Source: JAVVRI01 sp036654795
GTDB taxonomy: Bacteria; Bacteroidota; Bacteroidia; Bacteroidales; Tannerellaceae
Assembly: GCA_036654795.1 (NCBI GenBank)
Contig: JAVVRI010000136.1
Coordinates: forward strand, 1 to 7,687
DNA length: 7,687 nt
Reading direction: 5' to 3'
In this document: piece after piece, positions 1 to 5,538 of the stretch
How positions within the stretch are numbered: the first letter of the stretch is position 1
Layout: each line of letters opens with the position of its first letter
Translations under genes and position numbers: made by a program
The notes under the pieces: model-generated
Databases searched by the model: none
Told to the model about the DNA's origin: nothing
Seen by the model: only the letters and a program-made list of their open reading frames with translations

Positions 1-192
1 CCCCCCCAAAACTATTTTGTGCCGGCTCAAAACAGACTTCGAGCTTGCCCACACGTATAATTAGAGTAATGCTTTGAGCTAATGATTGGCATCGAAAGTA
101 CTAATCGTTCGGACGAATGACAGACAAGTTGCCCTGAAGTCAAATCGGATTTGTTCTTTTATTCATTTCTAAGCCATCTTTATTTTCTTTCG
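1..192. other. Intergenic region upstream of guaA, no gene seen
   Basis: I find no credible coding frame, tRNA or rRNA here. The window opens with seven C residues. The dyad at 12-35 is listed separately. A weak 4-bp hairpin with a TCGG loop lies at 105-116. The stretch from about 150 to 200 is T-rich and leads into the guaA promoter. Confidence 0.6.
12..35. repeat. Imperfect palindrome around GCCGGC near the left edge
   Basis: Positions 15-32 read TTTTG-T-GCCGGC-T-CAAAA, a dyad with one mismatched pair (T20/T27). It extends to 12-35 with a second mismatched pair. A further CAAAA at 7-11 mirrors TTTTG at 15-19 across three bases. The sequence could be a protein-binding dyad or the remnant of a hairpin serving a gene outside the window. 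No clear T-run follows on either strand, so a standard intrinsic terminator is not supported. Confidence 0.35.
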
Positions 193-224
193 TTTTCAGC
201 TTACCAAATTAATGAGTATCTTTG
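193..224 (+). promoter_or_regulatory. guaA promoter, Bacteroidetes type
   Basis: TATCTTTG at 217-224 is an exact match to the Bacteroidetes -7 consensus TAnnTTTG. TTTT at 193-196, 20 bp upstream, is a 3-of-4 match to the -33 TTTG. Transcription would begin near 230, giving a leader of about 20 nt before the ATG at 253. The predicted start lies downstream of the ATG at 151, which argues against that upstream start. No riboswitch-sized leader is possible from this promoter. Confidence 0.7.
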
Positions 225-252
225 TGCCACTCAATTAAACACTGAATATTGC

Positions 253-1773
253 ATGCACGAGAAAATTATTATTCTTGATTTCGGCTCACAAACAACTCAA
301 TTAATTGGCCGCAGAGTCAGAGAGTTGAATATGTATTGCGAGATTGTCCCCTACAACAAGTTTCCGCATGAAGCGACGGACGTAAAAGGTGTCATCCTTT
401 CAGGTAGCCCTTATTCCGTATACGATGAGAATGCTTTCAAGGCAGACCTCAGCGAAATACGTGGAAAATACCCGGTACTAGGCATTTGCTATGGCGCGCA
501 GTACTTGGCTTATACCTCCGGGGGAAATGTAGAAAGCGCGAACTCGCGCGAGTATGGACGCGCCAACCTGTCCTTTATCAACGACACCGATCCGTTGCTG
601 AAAGATATACACACAGGTTCGCAAATTTGGATGTCGCATGGCGACACCATCACCCGCTTGCCCGAGCAGTTCGAGGTAATAGCTAGTACAGACGATGTCG
701 AAGCAGCCGCCTATCAGATTCAAGGGGAATCCACTTGGGGTGTACAATTTCACCCCGAAGTATTCCACACAACTGATGGCGTAAGATTGCTGGACAACTT
801 CCTGAACATCTGCAAATGTGCCAAGGACTGGACACCGGCTTCCTTCATCGAATCGACTGTTGACGACTTGAAAAAGCAATTAGGAGACGACAAAGTAATC
901 CTGGCTCTGTCAGGAGGAGTAGATTCGTCCGTAACGGCTGTCTTGTTAAACCGTGCTATAGGCAAGAACCTGACCTGCATCTTTGTAGATCATGGCCTGC
1001 TGCGTAAGAACGAGTTCGAAAACGTATTGAAAGACTATGCACACCTAGGATTGAACGTAATCGGGGTAAACGCGAAAGATAAATTTTATGCCGCCCTTGC
1101 CGGAGTTAGCGATCCTGAAAAGAAACGTAAAATCATTGGCAAAGGCTTTATTGATGTATTCGATGAAGAAGCAAAGAAACTGAAAGACATCAAATGGTTA
1201 GGTCAGGGTACAATCTATCCGGACGTAATCGAGTCTCTCTCCATTACCGGTACGGTAATCAAAAGCCATCACAACGTAGGTGGCCTGCCGGATACCATGA
1301 AACTGAAGCTTGTTGAGCCGCTACGTCTGCTCTTTAAAGACGAAGTACGCCGCGTGGGTACTGAGCTGGGCATGATGCCACATCTGATCAAACGTCATCC
1401 CTTCCCCGGTCCCGGTCTGGGTATCCGTATCTTGGGTGATATTACAGCCGATAAGGTACGTGTACTGCAAGAAGCCGATGATATTTACACTTCGTTGATG
1501 CGTGAATGGGGTCTATACGATAAGATCTGGCAAGCCGGAGCAATCCTGCTTCCTATCCGTTCAGTAGGTGTAATGGGCGATGAGCGTACGTATGAAAACA
1601 CAATTGCGCTACGCGCAGTGACTTCTACTGACGCGATGACTGCCGACTGGGCACAATTGCCATACGACTTCCTCGCTAAGGTTTCCAACGAAATCATCAA
1701 CAAAGTAAAAGGCGTAAACCGCGTAGTTTATGACATCAGCTCCAAACCGCCCGCAACCATTGAGTGGGAATAA
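253..1773 (+). CDS. guaA: GMP synthase (glutamine-hydrolysing)
   Basis: This cytosolic enzyme converts XMP, ATP and glutamine to GMP, the last step of de novo guanine nucleotide synthesis. The protein is 506 residues, normal for single-chain GuaA. An N-terminal class I glutamine amidotransferase domain (about 4-190) shows the nucleophile Cys79 in GICYGAQ and His167/Glu169 in FHPEV. The ATP pyrophosphatase domain follows, with the P-loop SGGVDSS at 220-226. The C-terminal dimerisation domain has RHPFPGPGLGIR at 381-392 and ends in the typical IEWE. I chose the ATG at 253 because MHEKIIILDFGSQ is the family N-terminus. The longer frame from 151 adds 34 unrelated residues and begins upstream of the predicted promoter. 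The gene appears monocistronic, with its own promoter and a hairpin terminator 27 bp after the stop. No key residue is missing. Confidence 0.98.
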   Translation: MHEKIIILDFGSQTTQLIGRRVRELNMYCEIVPYNKFPHEATDVKGVILSGSPYSVYDENAFKADLSEIRGKYPVLGICYGAQYLAYTSGGNVESANSREYGRANLSFINDTDPLLKDIHTGSQIWMSHGDTITRLPEQFEVIASTDDVEAAAYQIQGESTWGVQFHPEVFHTTDGVRLLDNFLNICKCAKDWTPASFIESTVDDLKKQLGDDKVILALSGGVDSSVTAVLLNRAIGKNLTCIFVDHGLLRKNEFENVLKDYAHLGLNVIGVNAKDKFYAALAGVSDPEKKRKIIGKGFIDVFDEEAKKLKDIKWLGQGTIYPDVIESLSITGTVIKSHHNVGGLPDTMKLKLVEPLRLLFKDEVRRVGTELGMMPHLIKRHPFPGPGLGIRILGDITADKVRVLQEADDIYTSLMREWGLYDKIWQAGAILLPIRSVGVMGDERTYENTIALRAVTSTDAMTADWAQLPYDFLAKVSNEIINKVKGVNRVVYDISSKPPATIEWE

Positions 1774-1799
1774 GTGACATCTATTGACATATAAAGTAA

Positions 1800-1842
1800 A
1801 AACCGCCTCTTCCTTCCGGAAAGAGGCGGTTTCTTTTTATTT
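1800..1842. terminator. Probable bidirectional intrinsic terminator between guaA and the DUF1349 gene
   Basis: A perfect 12-bp inverted repeat pairs 1800-1811 (AAACCGCCTCTT) with 1821-1832 (AAGAGGCGGTTT) around a 9-nt loop. On the plus strand the hairpin runs into a T-rich tract (1830-1842), ending guaA. On the minus strand the hairpin is followed by TTTACTTTATATG, a weaker U-rich tail that could end the operon arriving from the right. The convergent gene arrangement fits a shared terminator. Confidence 0.9.
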
Positions 1843-2502
1843 TACTAGTTGTTTCTTTGCCCATTCTTGTCGGCGCTGATCGGCCAGAGGGGTTACTTTG
1901 AAGTCTTCGAAGATGGCTTTAAATCCTGTACCATCAGGACTGGCTGCCATCAAGCCTACCATTACCGGGCAATTATCTTGCAGCCAGCAGGTACGCATCA
2001 TGGTGTATTCCCGGTCGTCCAAAGAATAAGACACCTCTACGGCATCCAATCGGCGAACGGCTTTTACCCAAACAGAACGCGGGGCCTCGCTGAGTTCTAT
2101 CACGCTCCAATCGCTGGTTTTATGCGTTACGACTGTACTCACATTTTGCTTGCCGTTGACAAACTCCACCCCTGTTTTAATCCAGTTCTCATGATCCACG
2201 CGAATCATGAGTCCCATCTGGTCGAAGGTGGTTACATAGTTTCCGGTGATTTTTACTTTCACTTCAAACTCACCACCATAGACGGCATAATAGAAAGGAG
2301 CGTCGTCCACCGTAAAGCCATAGTGTGAGATGCGCCAATAATCCGTCTTGGCGGGAACATCCATTTCAAACGTACGAGCATTCTTTATCGCCCATCCCTC
2401 CGGTTCATTGAACCAATTCATTTTTTCTAAGCTTTGCGCCATAACTGTTGATGTTAAAGAGAGAGCAGCTAAACAGGAAAGGAATAAAAAATTCTTTTTC
2501 AT
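1837..2502 (-). CDS. Exported DUF1349 domain protein
   Basis: This is a 221-residue protein of the DUF1349 family, which has a concanavalin A-like beta-sandwich fold. Its biochemical role is not established. Residues 1-23 form a signal peptide: MKKN, a hydrophobic core, then VMAQ with likely cleavage after Ala22 or Gln23. The product should therefore be periplasmic or outside the cell, unlike the leaderless members of the family. Family-like segments are DQMGLMIRVDHENWIK (95-110) followed by TGVEF, and MAASPDGTGFKAIFEDFKV (186-204). Cys172 and Cys178 could form a disulfide after export. An in-frame ATG at 2526 overlaps the rsmE stop as ATGA and would add eight residues (MSIINKSI). I prefer 2502 for the compact signal peptide, but coupling from 2526 is possible. 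It is the last gene of the operon. The carbohydrate or ligand-binding role suggested by the fold is inference only. Confidence 0.85.
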   Translation of the reverse strand: MKKNFLFLSCLAALSLTSTVMAQSLEKMNWFNEPEGWAIKNARTFEMDVPAKTDYWRISHYGFTVDDAPFYYAVYGGEFEVKVKITGNYVTTFDQMGLMIRVDHENWIKTGVEFVNGKQNVSTVVTHKTSDWSVIELSEAPRSVWVKAVRRLDAVEVSYSLDDREYTMMRTCWLQDNCPVMVGLMAASPDGTGFKAIFEDFKVTPLADQRRQEWAKKQLVK

Positions 2503-2522
2503 AATCGATTTGTTAATTATAC

Positions 2523-3221
2523 TCATTCGTTTAATACATGTATCGTATGGCATGCCACCAAGGCTGCGGTTTCGGTACGAAGGCGACTGTTGCCTAACGA
2601 GATGGGCTGAAAGCCTTGTGCCATGGCCAGCGCCACCTCTTCTGGGCTGAAGTCTCCTTCGGGACCAATCAGTATCAGCGCGTTTTCACCCGGATGATAA
2701 GTTTCCTTGAGGAGCGGTTTTTCGCCCTCTTCGCAATGGGCAATGAATTTACGTCCATCAAAAGGAGTCCGGATAAAGGCAGCAAAATCCGTCATGCCGG
2801 TTAGGTGCGGCATGGTAGCCTTTTGCGATTGCTTCATGGCGCTAACCAGAATCTTTTCCAGACGTACCGTCTTAATCTCGCGCCGCTCAGAGAAGCGACA
2901 GTTCAGGCAGGTAATGGCATCGATACCAATTTCGGTAGCCTTTTCGGCAAACCACTCCATCCTGTCCATATTCTTGGTCGGTGCAACGGCTATGTGCAGG
3001 CAAAAATCCCAAAGCGGCGGTTGCTGCCAGCTTTTTAAAAGAGTCACTTCGCAATGCTTGACGTGCGCACGACTCAACGCGGCTTTATAAAAGCTTCCTT
3101 TGCCATCGGTCAGTAAAACCTCGTCACCTTCCGTCAGCCGGAGCACACGGACGCAATGTCCTGCCTCCTCCTCCGGAAGTTCAAGGTTTGCCATAATATC
3201 CGGCGTGTAAAATATCTGCAT
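2523..3221 (-). CDS. rsmE: 16S rRNA (uracil-1498-N3)-methyltransferase RsmE
   Basis: RsmE uses S-adenosylmethionine to methylate N3 of U1498 in helix 44 of 16S rRNA, near the decoding centre. The 232-residue length is slightly short but normal for the family. The N-terminal PUA-like RNA-binding part (about 1-70) contains HCVRVLRL (22-29). The SPOUT (trefoil-knot) methyltransferase part follows, with DRMEWFAEKATEIG (86-99), QSQKA (131-135), IGPEGDF (185-191) and LGNSRLRTETAA (209-220). The last two form the cofactor-binding knot. The start ATG at 3221 gives the family-like MQIFY N-terminus. It lies 20 bp after the transporter stop and directly behind an 11-bp tandem repeat. The stop TGA overlaps an alternative start of the DUF1349 gene. 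No promoter is visible in the short gap, so expression probably comes from the upstream operon. Confidence 0.96.
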   Translation of the reverse strand: MQIFYTPDIMANLELPEEEAGHCVRVLRLTEGDEVLLTDGKGSFYKAALSRAHVKHCEVTLLKSWQQPPLWDFCLHIAVAPTKNMDRMEWFAEKATEIGIDAITCLNCRFSERREIKTVRLEKILVSAMKQSQKATMPHLTGMTDFAAFIRTPFDGRKFIAHCEEGEKPLLKETYHPGENALILIGPEGDFSPEEVALAMAQGFQPISLGNSRLRTETAALVACHTIHVLNE

Positions 3222-3243
3222 ATTCTATTATTATTCTATTATT
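3222..3243 (-). repeat. 11-bp perfect tandem duplication in the rsmE translation start region
   Basis: On the minus strand the 22 bases immediately before the rsmE ATG are AATAATAGAAT twice in a row. The first copy overlaps the last two bases of the transporter stop codon TAA. The tract is A/T-rich with no Shine-Dalgarno motif, so it probably is the rsmE ribosome-binding region. Bacteroides commonly starts translation from A/U-rich leaders. Confidence 0.8.
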
Positions 3244-4558
3244 AACCCAGTATCATACCTATTATCGTAGCCGAGAGCACTGACACAAGTGCACCACCCA
3301 CCATGGCAGGCAGACCGAAACGTGTTATCATGCCTCGCTTCTCTGGCGCCAGCACACCCATACCACCCAGCAAGATGCCGATAGAAGAGATGTTGGCAAA
3401 GCCGCAAAGTATATAGGTAGACATCAGAATTGCTTTTTGTGACATAAACTTTCCGGCTTCCATCCATTGTTGCAGCTGGAAGTAGGCAACAAATTCATTG
3501 AGGATCGTTTTCTGTCCTAGCAAAGAACCTACCAGCATCATATCTCCGGAAGGAACTCCTATCAGCCACATAAACGGTGCCATAATTACCCCCAGAATAA
3601 ATTGGAAGGTAAGACCGGTAGACTTACCATCCGTTACTTTGACAATCCAATCGTTCAGACCCGTATAACGACCAATGATATCCTCCGTTACATAATTGGC
3701 TAACGCAACAAGGGCAATAAAGACCAATAACATTGCGGCGATATTCACCATCAGTTTGATGCCGGTAGAAGTCCCTGCCGCTAAAGCATCCAGTCCGGTA
3801 GCATGTTCGCTTACTTTCTCCATCGTTAGCACACGATCTTCCGCTTTTTCTGTTTGCGGGCAAAGCATCTTCGCCAACACAATAGAACCCGGAGCCGCCA
3901 TCAACGAAGCCGAAAGCAGATGCTTGGCAAACATCACTCGAGACACCGGATCGCCGGCGGACAACATTCCGATATAGGTACCCATTACCGATCCCGCAAT
4001 CGTTCCCATCCCAGCGACCATCACCAGAAAGATCTCCGAACGATTCATGGATGGCAGATAATTCTTGATCAGTACCGGCGACTCCGTCATACCCAAAAAG
4101 ATATTTCCTGAAACCACCAGTCCCTCCGAACCGGATATATTCATAAAGCGACGAAGCAACCATGAAAAGGCACCTACTACCCGTTGTATAATTCCCCAAT
4201 GATAAAACAACGACACCAGTGCCGAAAAGAAGATGACAATCGGTAAAGAATGGAGCAAAAAGCTAAAGCCCTTCGCTTTGTCGGCATACGGTCCGAGCAA
4301 AAAGTCCAACCCTGCTTGTGTAAAGTCCATCAACTTAATAAACACCGTACCCAGTCCCTCCAGCAACACACCCACAAACGGGACATAAAGCATTGCCAAT
4401 GCGAATACAATCTCCATAAAGAGTCCGCCCCCAACTAGTTTCCAGTCTATTCGTTTACGGTCATAACTCATGGCATAAGCAATAGCCAATATCGTAATCA
4501 AGCCTACTATTCCGCGTAACAACGATTCAAGGCCAAAGCCAGCAGATGGTTCAATCAT
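3242..4558 (-). CDS. Concentrative nucleoside transporter (CNT/NupC family)
   Basis: This inner-membrane symporter imports nucleosides using a sodium or proton gradient. The 438-residue protein carries the CNT signature (G/A)xKxxxNEFVA(Y/M/F) exactly, as GQKTILNEFVAY at 349-360. Other family segments are GMTESPVLIKNYLP (156-169), SLMAAPGSIVLAK (218-230), GVPSGD (334-339) and CGFANISSIGILLGG (385-399). Hydrophobic segments fall at roughly 15-30, 42-65, 104-120, 175-200, 270-290, 318-336 and 413-437, in line with the multi-helix CNT core. By family alignment Glu159, Glu355, Asn389 and Ser392 correspond to known nucleoside-contact positions. Met157 sits where the Vibrio cholerae transporter has Gln, so the substrate range may differ. 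The start overlaps the DUF151 stop as ATGA, implying translational coupling. Whether it prefers purine or pyrimidine nucleosides cannot be read from the sequence. Confidence 0.95.
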   Translation of the reverse strand: MIEPSAGFGLESLLRGIVGLITILAIAYAMSYDRKRIDWKLVGGGLFMEIVFALAMLYVPFVGVLLEGLGTVFIKLMDFTQAGLDFLLGPYADKAKGFSFLLHSLPIVIFFSALVSLFYHWGIIQRVVGAFSWLLRRFMNISGSEGLVVSGNIFLGMTESPVLIKNYLPSMNRSEIFLVMVAGMGTIAGSVMGTYIGMLSAGDPVSRVMFAKHLLSASLMAAPGSIVLAKMLCPQTEKAEDRVLTMEKVSEHATGLDALAAGTSTGIKLMVNIAAMLLVFIALVALANYVTEDIIGRYTGLNDWIVKVTDGKSTGLTFQFILGVIMAPFMWLIGVPSGDMMLVGSLLGQKTILNEFVAYFQLQQWMEAGKFMSQKAILMSTYILCGFANISSIGILLGGMGVLAPEKRGMITRFGLPAMVGGALVSVLSATIIGMILG

Positions 4559-5223
4559 GGCTTTTTACCCTCCTCATCTCTCTCATCTCTGCGATGTATT
4601 TCATCTTTATAGATTTTAGCATACTCGTAATTTTCCTCATTAACGGCTTCTTCCAACCGTTCTTGCAGCTCCTCATGATCCAACAAAGCAAGCCATCGCT
4701 GTAATTCTTTTTCGTCTTTTAGATCTTCCGGTTCCAAAGTGTAAAGCAGGTCGTCCTCTATATCGCTCTCGTCCAAATCATCCTTATCATCACCTTCAAG
4801 CATCTGAATATCCTCCAGTTCCACACCGCACTCATTCACAATCTGCTCAGTGGTATAGATGGTACACTTTACGCGCAACGCAATGGCAATTGCATCCGAA
4901 GTACGCGAATCCAAACGGATACTACGATTATCATCCTCGAAAAGCAGTTCAGAATAGAACACTCCATCATCAAATTTATAGATAAACACTTCACTTAGCC
5001 GAATGCCAAATGCTTGCGAAAACGTTGCAAATAAATCGTGTGTAAGGGGGCGAGGAGGAATGATTCGCTCTAAAGCAATTGCGATAGACTGCGCTTCCGA
5101 AGTTCCTACAATAATAGGAATCCGCCTTGAGCCCTCCTCCTCAGCTAATATCAGGGCATAAGCCCCCGATTGTACCTGACTGTTTGTTAGCCCTTGAACC
5201 CGTAGTTTAATTCTTGTATCCAC
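4555..5223 (-). CDS. Bifunctional nuclease family protein (DUF151) with UVR-like C-terminus
   Basis: This 222-residue protein has a DUF151/BFN domain at about 1-140, with family-typical SQVQSGAYALILAEEEGSRR (15-34), IPIIVGTSEAQSIAIALE (35-52) and LDSRTSDAIAIALR (104-117). A plant homologue has been reported to have DNase and RNase activity. Function in bacteria is poorly defined, so nuclease activity here is inference. A strongly acidic linker (about 144-158) follows, then a charged helix at 184-212 with EEAVNEENYEYAKIYKDEI, resembling the UVR motif that mediates contacts in UvrB/UvrC. The start is GTG at 5223: an in-frame TAA lies two codons upstream and the first residues already match the family. 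AAGGAG overlaps the GTG, too close to be a normal Shine-Dalgarno. It is the first gene of a four-gene operon with its own promoter at 5250-5282. Confidence 0.9.
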   Translation of the reverse strand: MDTRIKLRVQGLTNSQVQSGAYALILAEEEGSRRIPIIVGTSEAQSIAIALERIIPPRPLTHDLFATFSQAFGIRLSEVFIYKFDDGVFYSELLFEDDNRSIRLDSRTSDAIAIALRVKCTIYTTEQIVNECGVELEDIQMLEGDDKDDLDESDIEDDLLYTLEPEDLKDEKELQRWLALLDHEELQERLEEAVNEENYEYAKIYKDEIHRRDERDEEGKKP

Positions 5224-5249
5224 TCCTTAATCTATTTAATATGTCTACA

Positions 5250-5282
5250 CAAAAGTAATATTATTTTGGCATTGTTGACAAT
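5250..5282 (-). promoter_or_regulatory. Promoter of the DUF151-CNT-rsmE-DUF1349 operon
   Basis: On the minus strand TACTTTTG (5257-5250) matches TAnnTTTG exactly. ATTG (5282-5279), 21 bp upstream, is a 3-of-4 match to the -33 TTTG. Transcription would start near 5244, leaving about a 20-nt leader before the GTG at 5223. The small-RNA terminator at 5353-5382 lies upstream, so the operon does not depend on readthrough. Confidence 0.65.
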
Positions 5283-5352
5283 AAAAGGGGAAGAGTATAC
5301 CTAAAATGTTTTTAAACTACATTGTGCACGGTTGGAACAGTCCGTTTTGGGT

Positions 5353-5382
5353 AAAAAAAAAGGTCATCCATCACGGACAACC
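5353..5382 (-). terminator. Intrinsic terminator of the putative small RNA
   Basis: On the minus strand GGTTGTCC (5382-5375) pairs with GGATGACC (5369-5362) in an uninterrupted 8-bp stem with two G-U pairs. The loop is GTGAT. Nine consecutive T follow at 5361-5353. The two wobble pairs weaken the reverse-strand structure and no T-run exists in the other direction, so this terminator acts leftward only. Confidence 0.88.
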
Positions 5383-5415
5383 AGTTTTTATTGCTAACCT
5401 TAAATCTAATACCAT
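5371..5415 (-). other. 14-codon reading frame inside the putative small RNA
   Basis: ATG at 5415-5413 opens a frame encoding MVLDLRLAIKTGCP and closes with TGA at 5373-5371, inside the terminator loop. No ribosome-binding site can be recognised in the roughly 9-nt leader. It could be a chance frame, a small peptide gene, or a leader peptide whose translation affects the hairpin. I list it as a candidate and do not call it a gene. Confidence 0.25.
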
Positions 5416-5428
5416 GAAAAACACAGTG

Positions 5429-5459
5429 CAAATATAGGCTTTTTATGTTATACAGCATA
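5429..5459 (-). promoter_or_regulatory. Promoter of the putative small RNA
   Basis: On the minus strand TATATTTG (5436-5429) matches TAnnTTTG exactly. TATG (5459-5456), 19 bp upstream, matches 3 of 4 bases of the -33 TTTG. The -33 box lies at the centre of the inverted repeat 5438-5478, and the repeat's left arm fills most of the -33/-7 spacer. Confidence 0.65.
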
Positions 5460-5478
5460 GCCATACAACATAAAAAGC
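5438..5478. repeat. Perfect 12-bp inverted repeat over the small-RNA promoter
   Basis: GCTTTTTATGTT (5438-5449) and AACATAAAAAGC (5467-5478) are exact reverse complements separated by 17 bp. The repeat lies 60 bp after the M48 stop. Neither strand has a T-run after it, so a standard terminator is not well supported. The overlap with the -33 element and spacer suggests an operator for a dimeric regulator. A cruciform or an RNA 3'-end stem for the M48 transcript are alternatives. Confidence 0.7.
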
Positions 5479-5538
5479 ATCCCGCTTAGTTATTTTTCAC
5501 ATAAGTACATTGTCGATTAGCATTCATTAATCAATATA

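Larger units (their letters stand above)
5353..5424 (-). ncRNA. Putative small RNA, about 72 nt, with intrinsic terminator
   Basis: In the 315-bp gap between the DUF151 and M48 genes the minus strand shows a complete transcription unit: a promoter at 5459-5429, a short body, and a terminator at 5382-5353. The predicted 5' end is near 5424 (inference from promoter geometry, plus or minus a few nt). The body includes the A/U-rich GGTATTAGATTTAAGGTTAG, which should be largely single-stranded. The unit ends about 130 bp before the DUF151 start and ahead of that gene's own promoter, so it looks like a free-standing RNA rather than a leader. Bacteroides thetaiotaomicron is known to have many intergenic sRNAs, including a paralogous family called FopS. 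The core sequence seems familiar to me from Bacteroides intergenic repeats, but I cannot verify membership in any family. A 14-codon reading frame lies inside it. Confidence 0.6.

Noticed and set aside
105..116. Hairpin TCGT-TCGG-ACGA upstream of guaA
   Set aside because: The stem is only 4 bp, it lies upstream of the guaA promoter, and there is no T-run; not a convincing terminator or riboswitch part.
151..252. N-terminal extension of guaA from the ATG at 151
   Set aside because: The 34 extra residues do not resemble GuaA, and the stretch contains the promoter at 193-224. MHEKIIILDFGSQ at 253 is the family start.
1849..2328. 159-residue plus-strand frame opposite the DUF1349 gene
   Set aside because: It is antisense to a well-supported gene, with no domain, promoter or typical composition.
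3624..4199. 191-residue open frame on the minus strand within the transporter gene
   Set aside because: It is an out-of-frame shadow of the CNT gene, whose frame carries the full family signature; the shadow has low-complexity, Gly/Ser/Cys-rich composition and no recognisable domain.
5308..5317. GTTTTTAAAC near-palindrome in the gap upstream of the DUF151 gene
   Set aside because: It is short and A/T-rich, with no T-run or positional link to a promoter; expected by chance.
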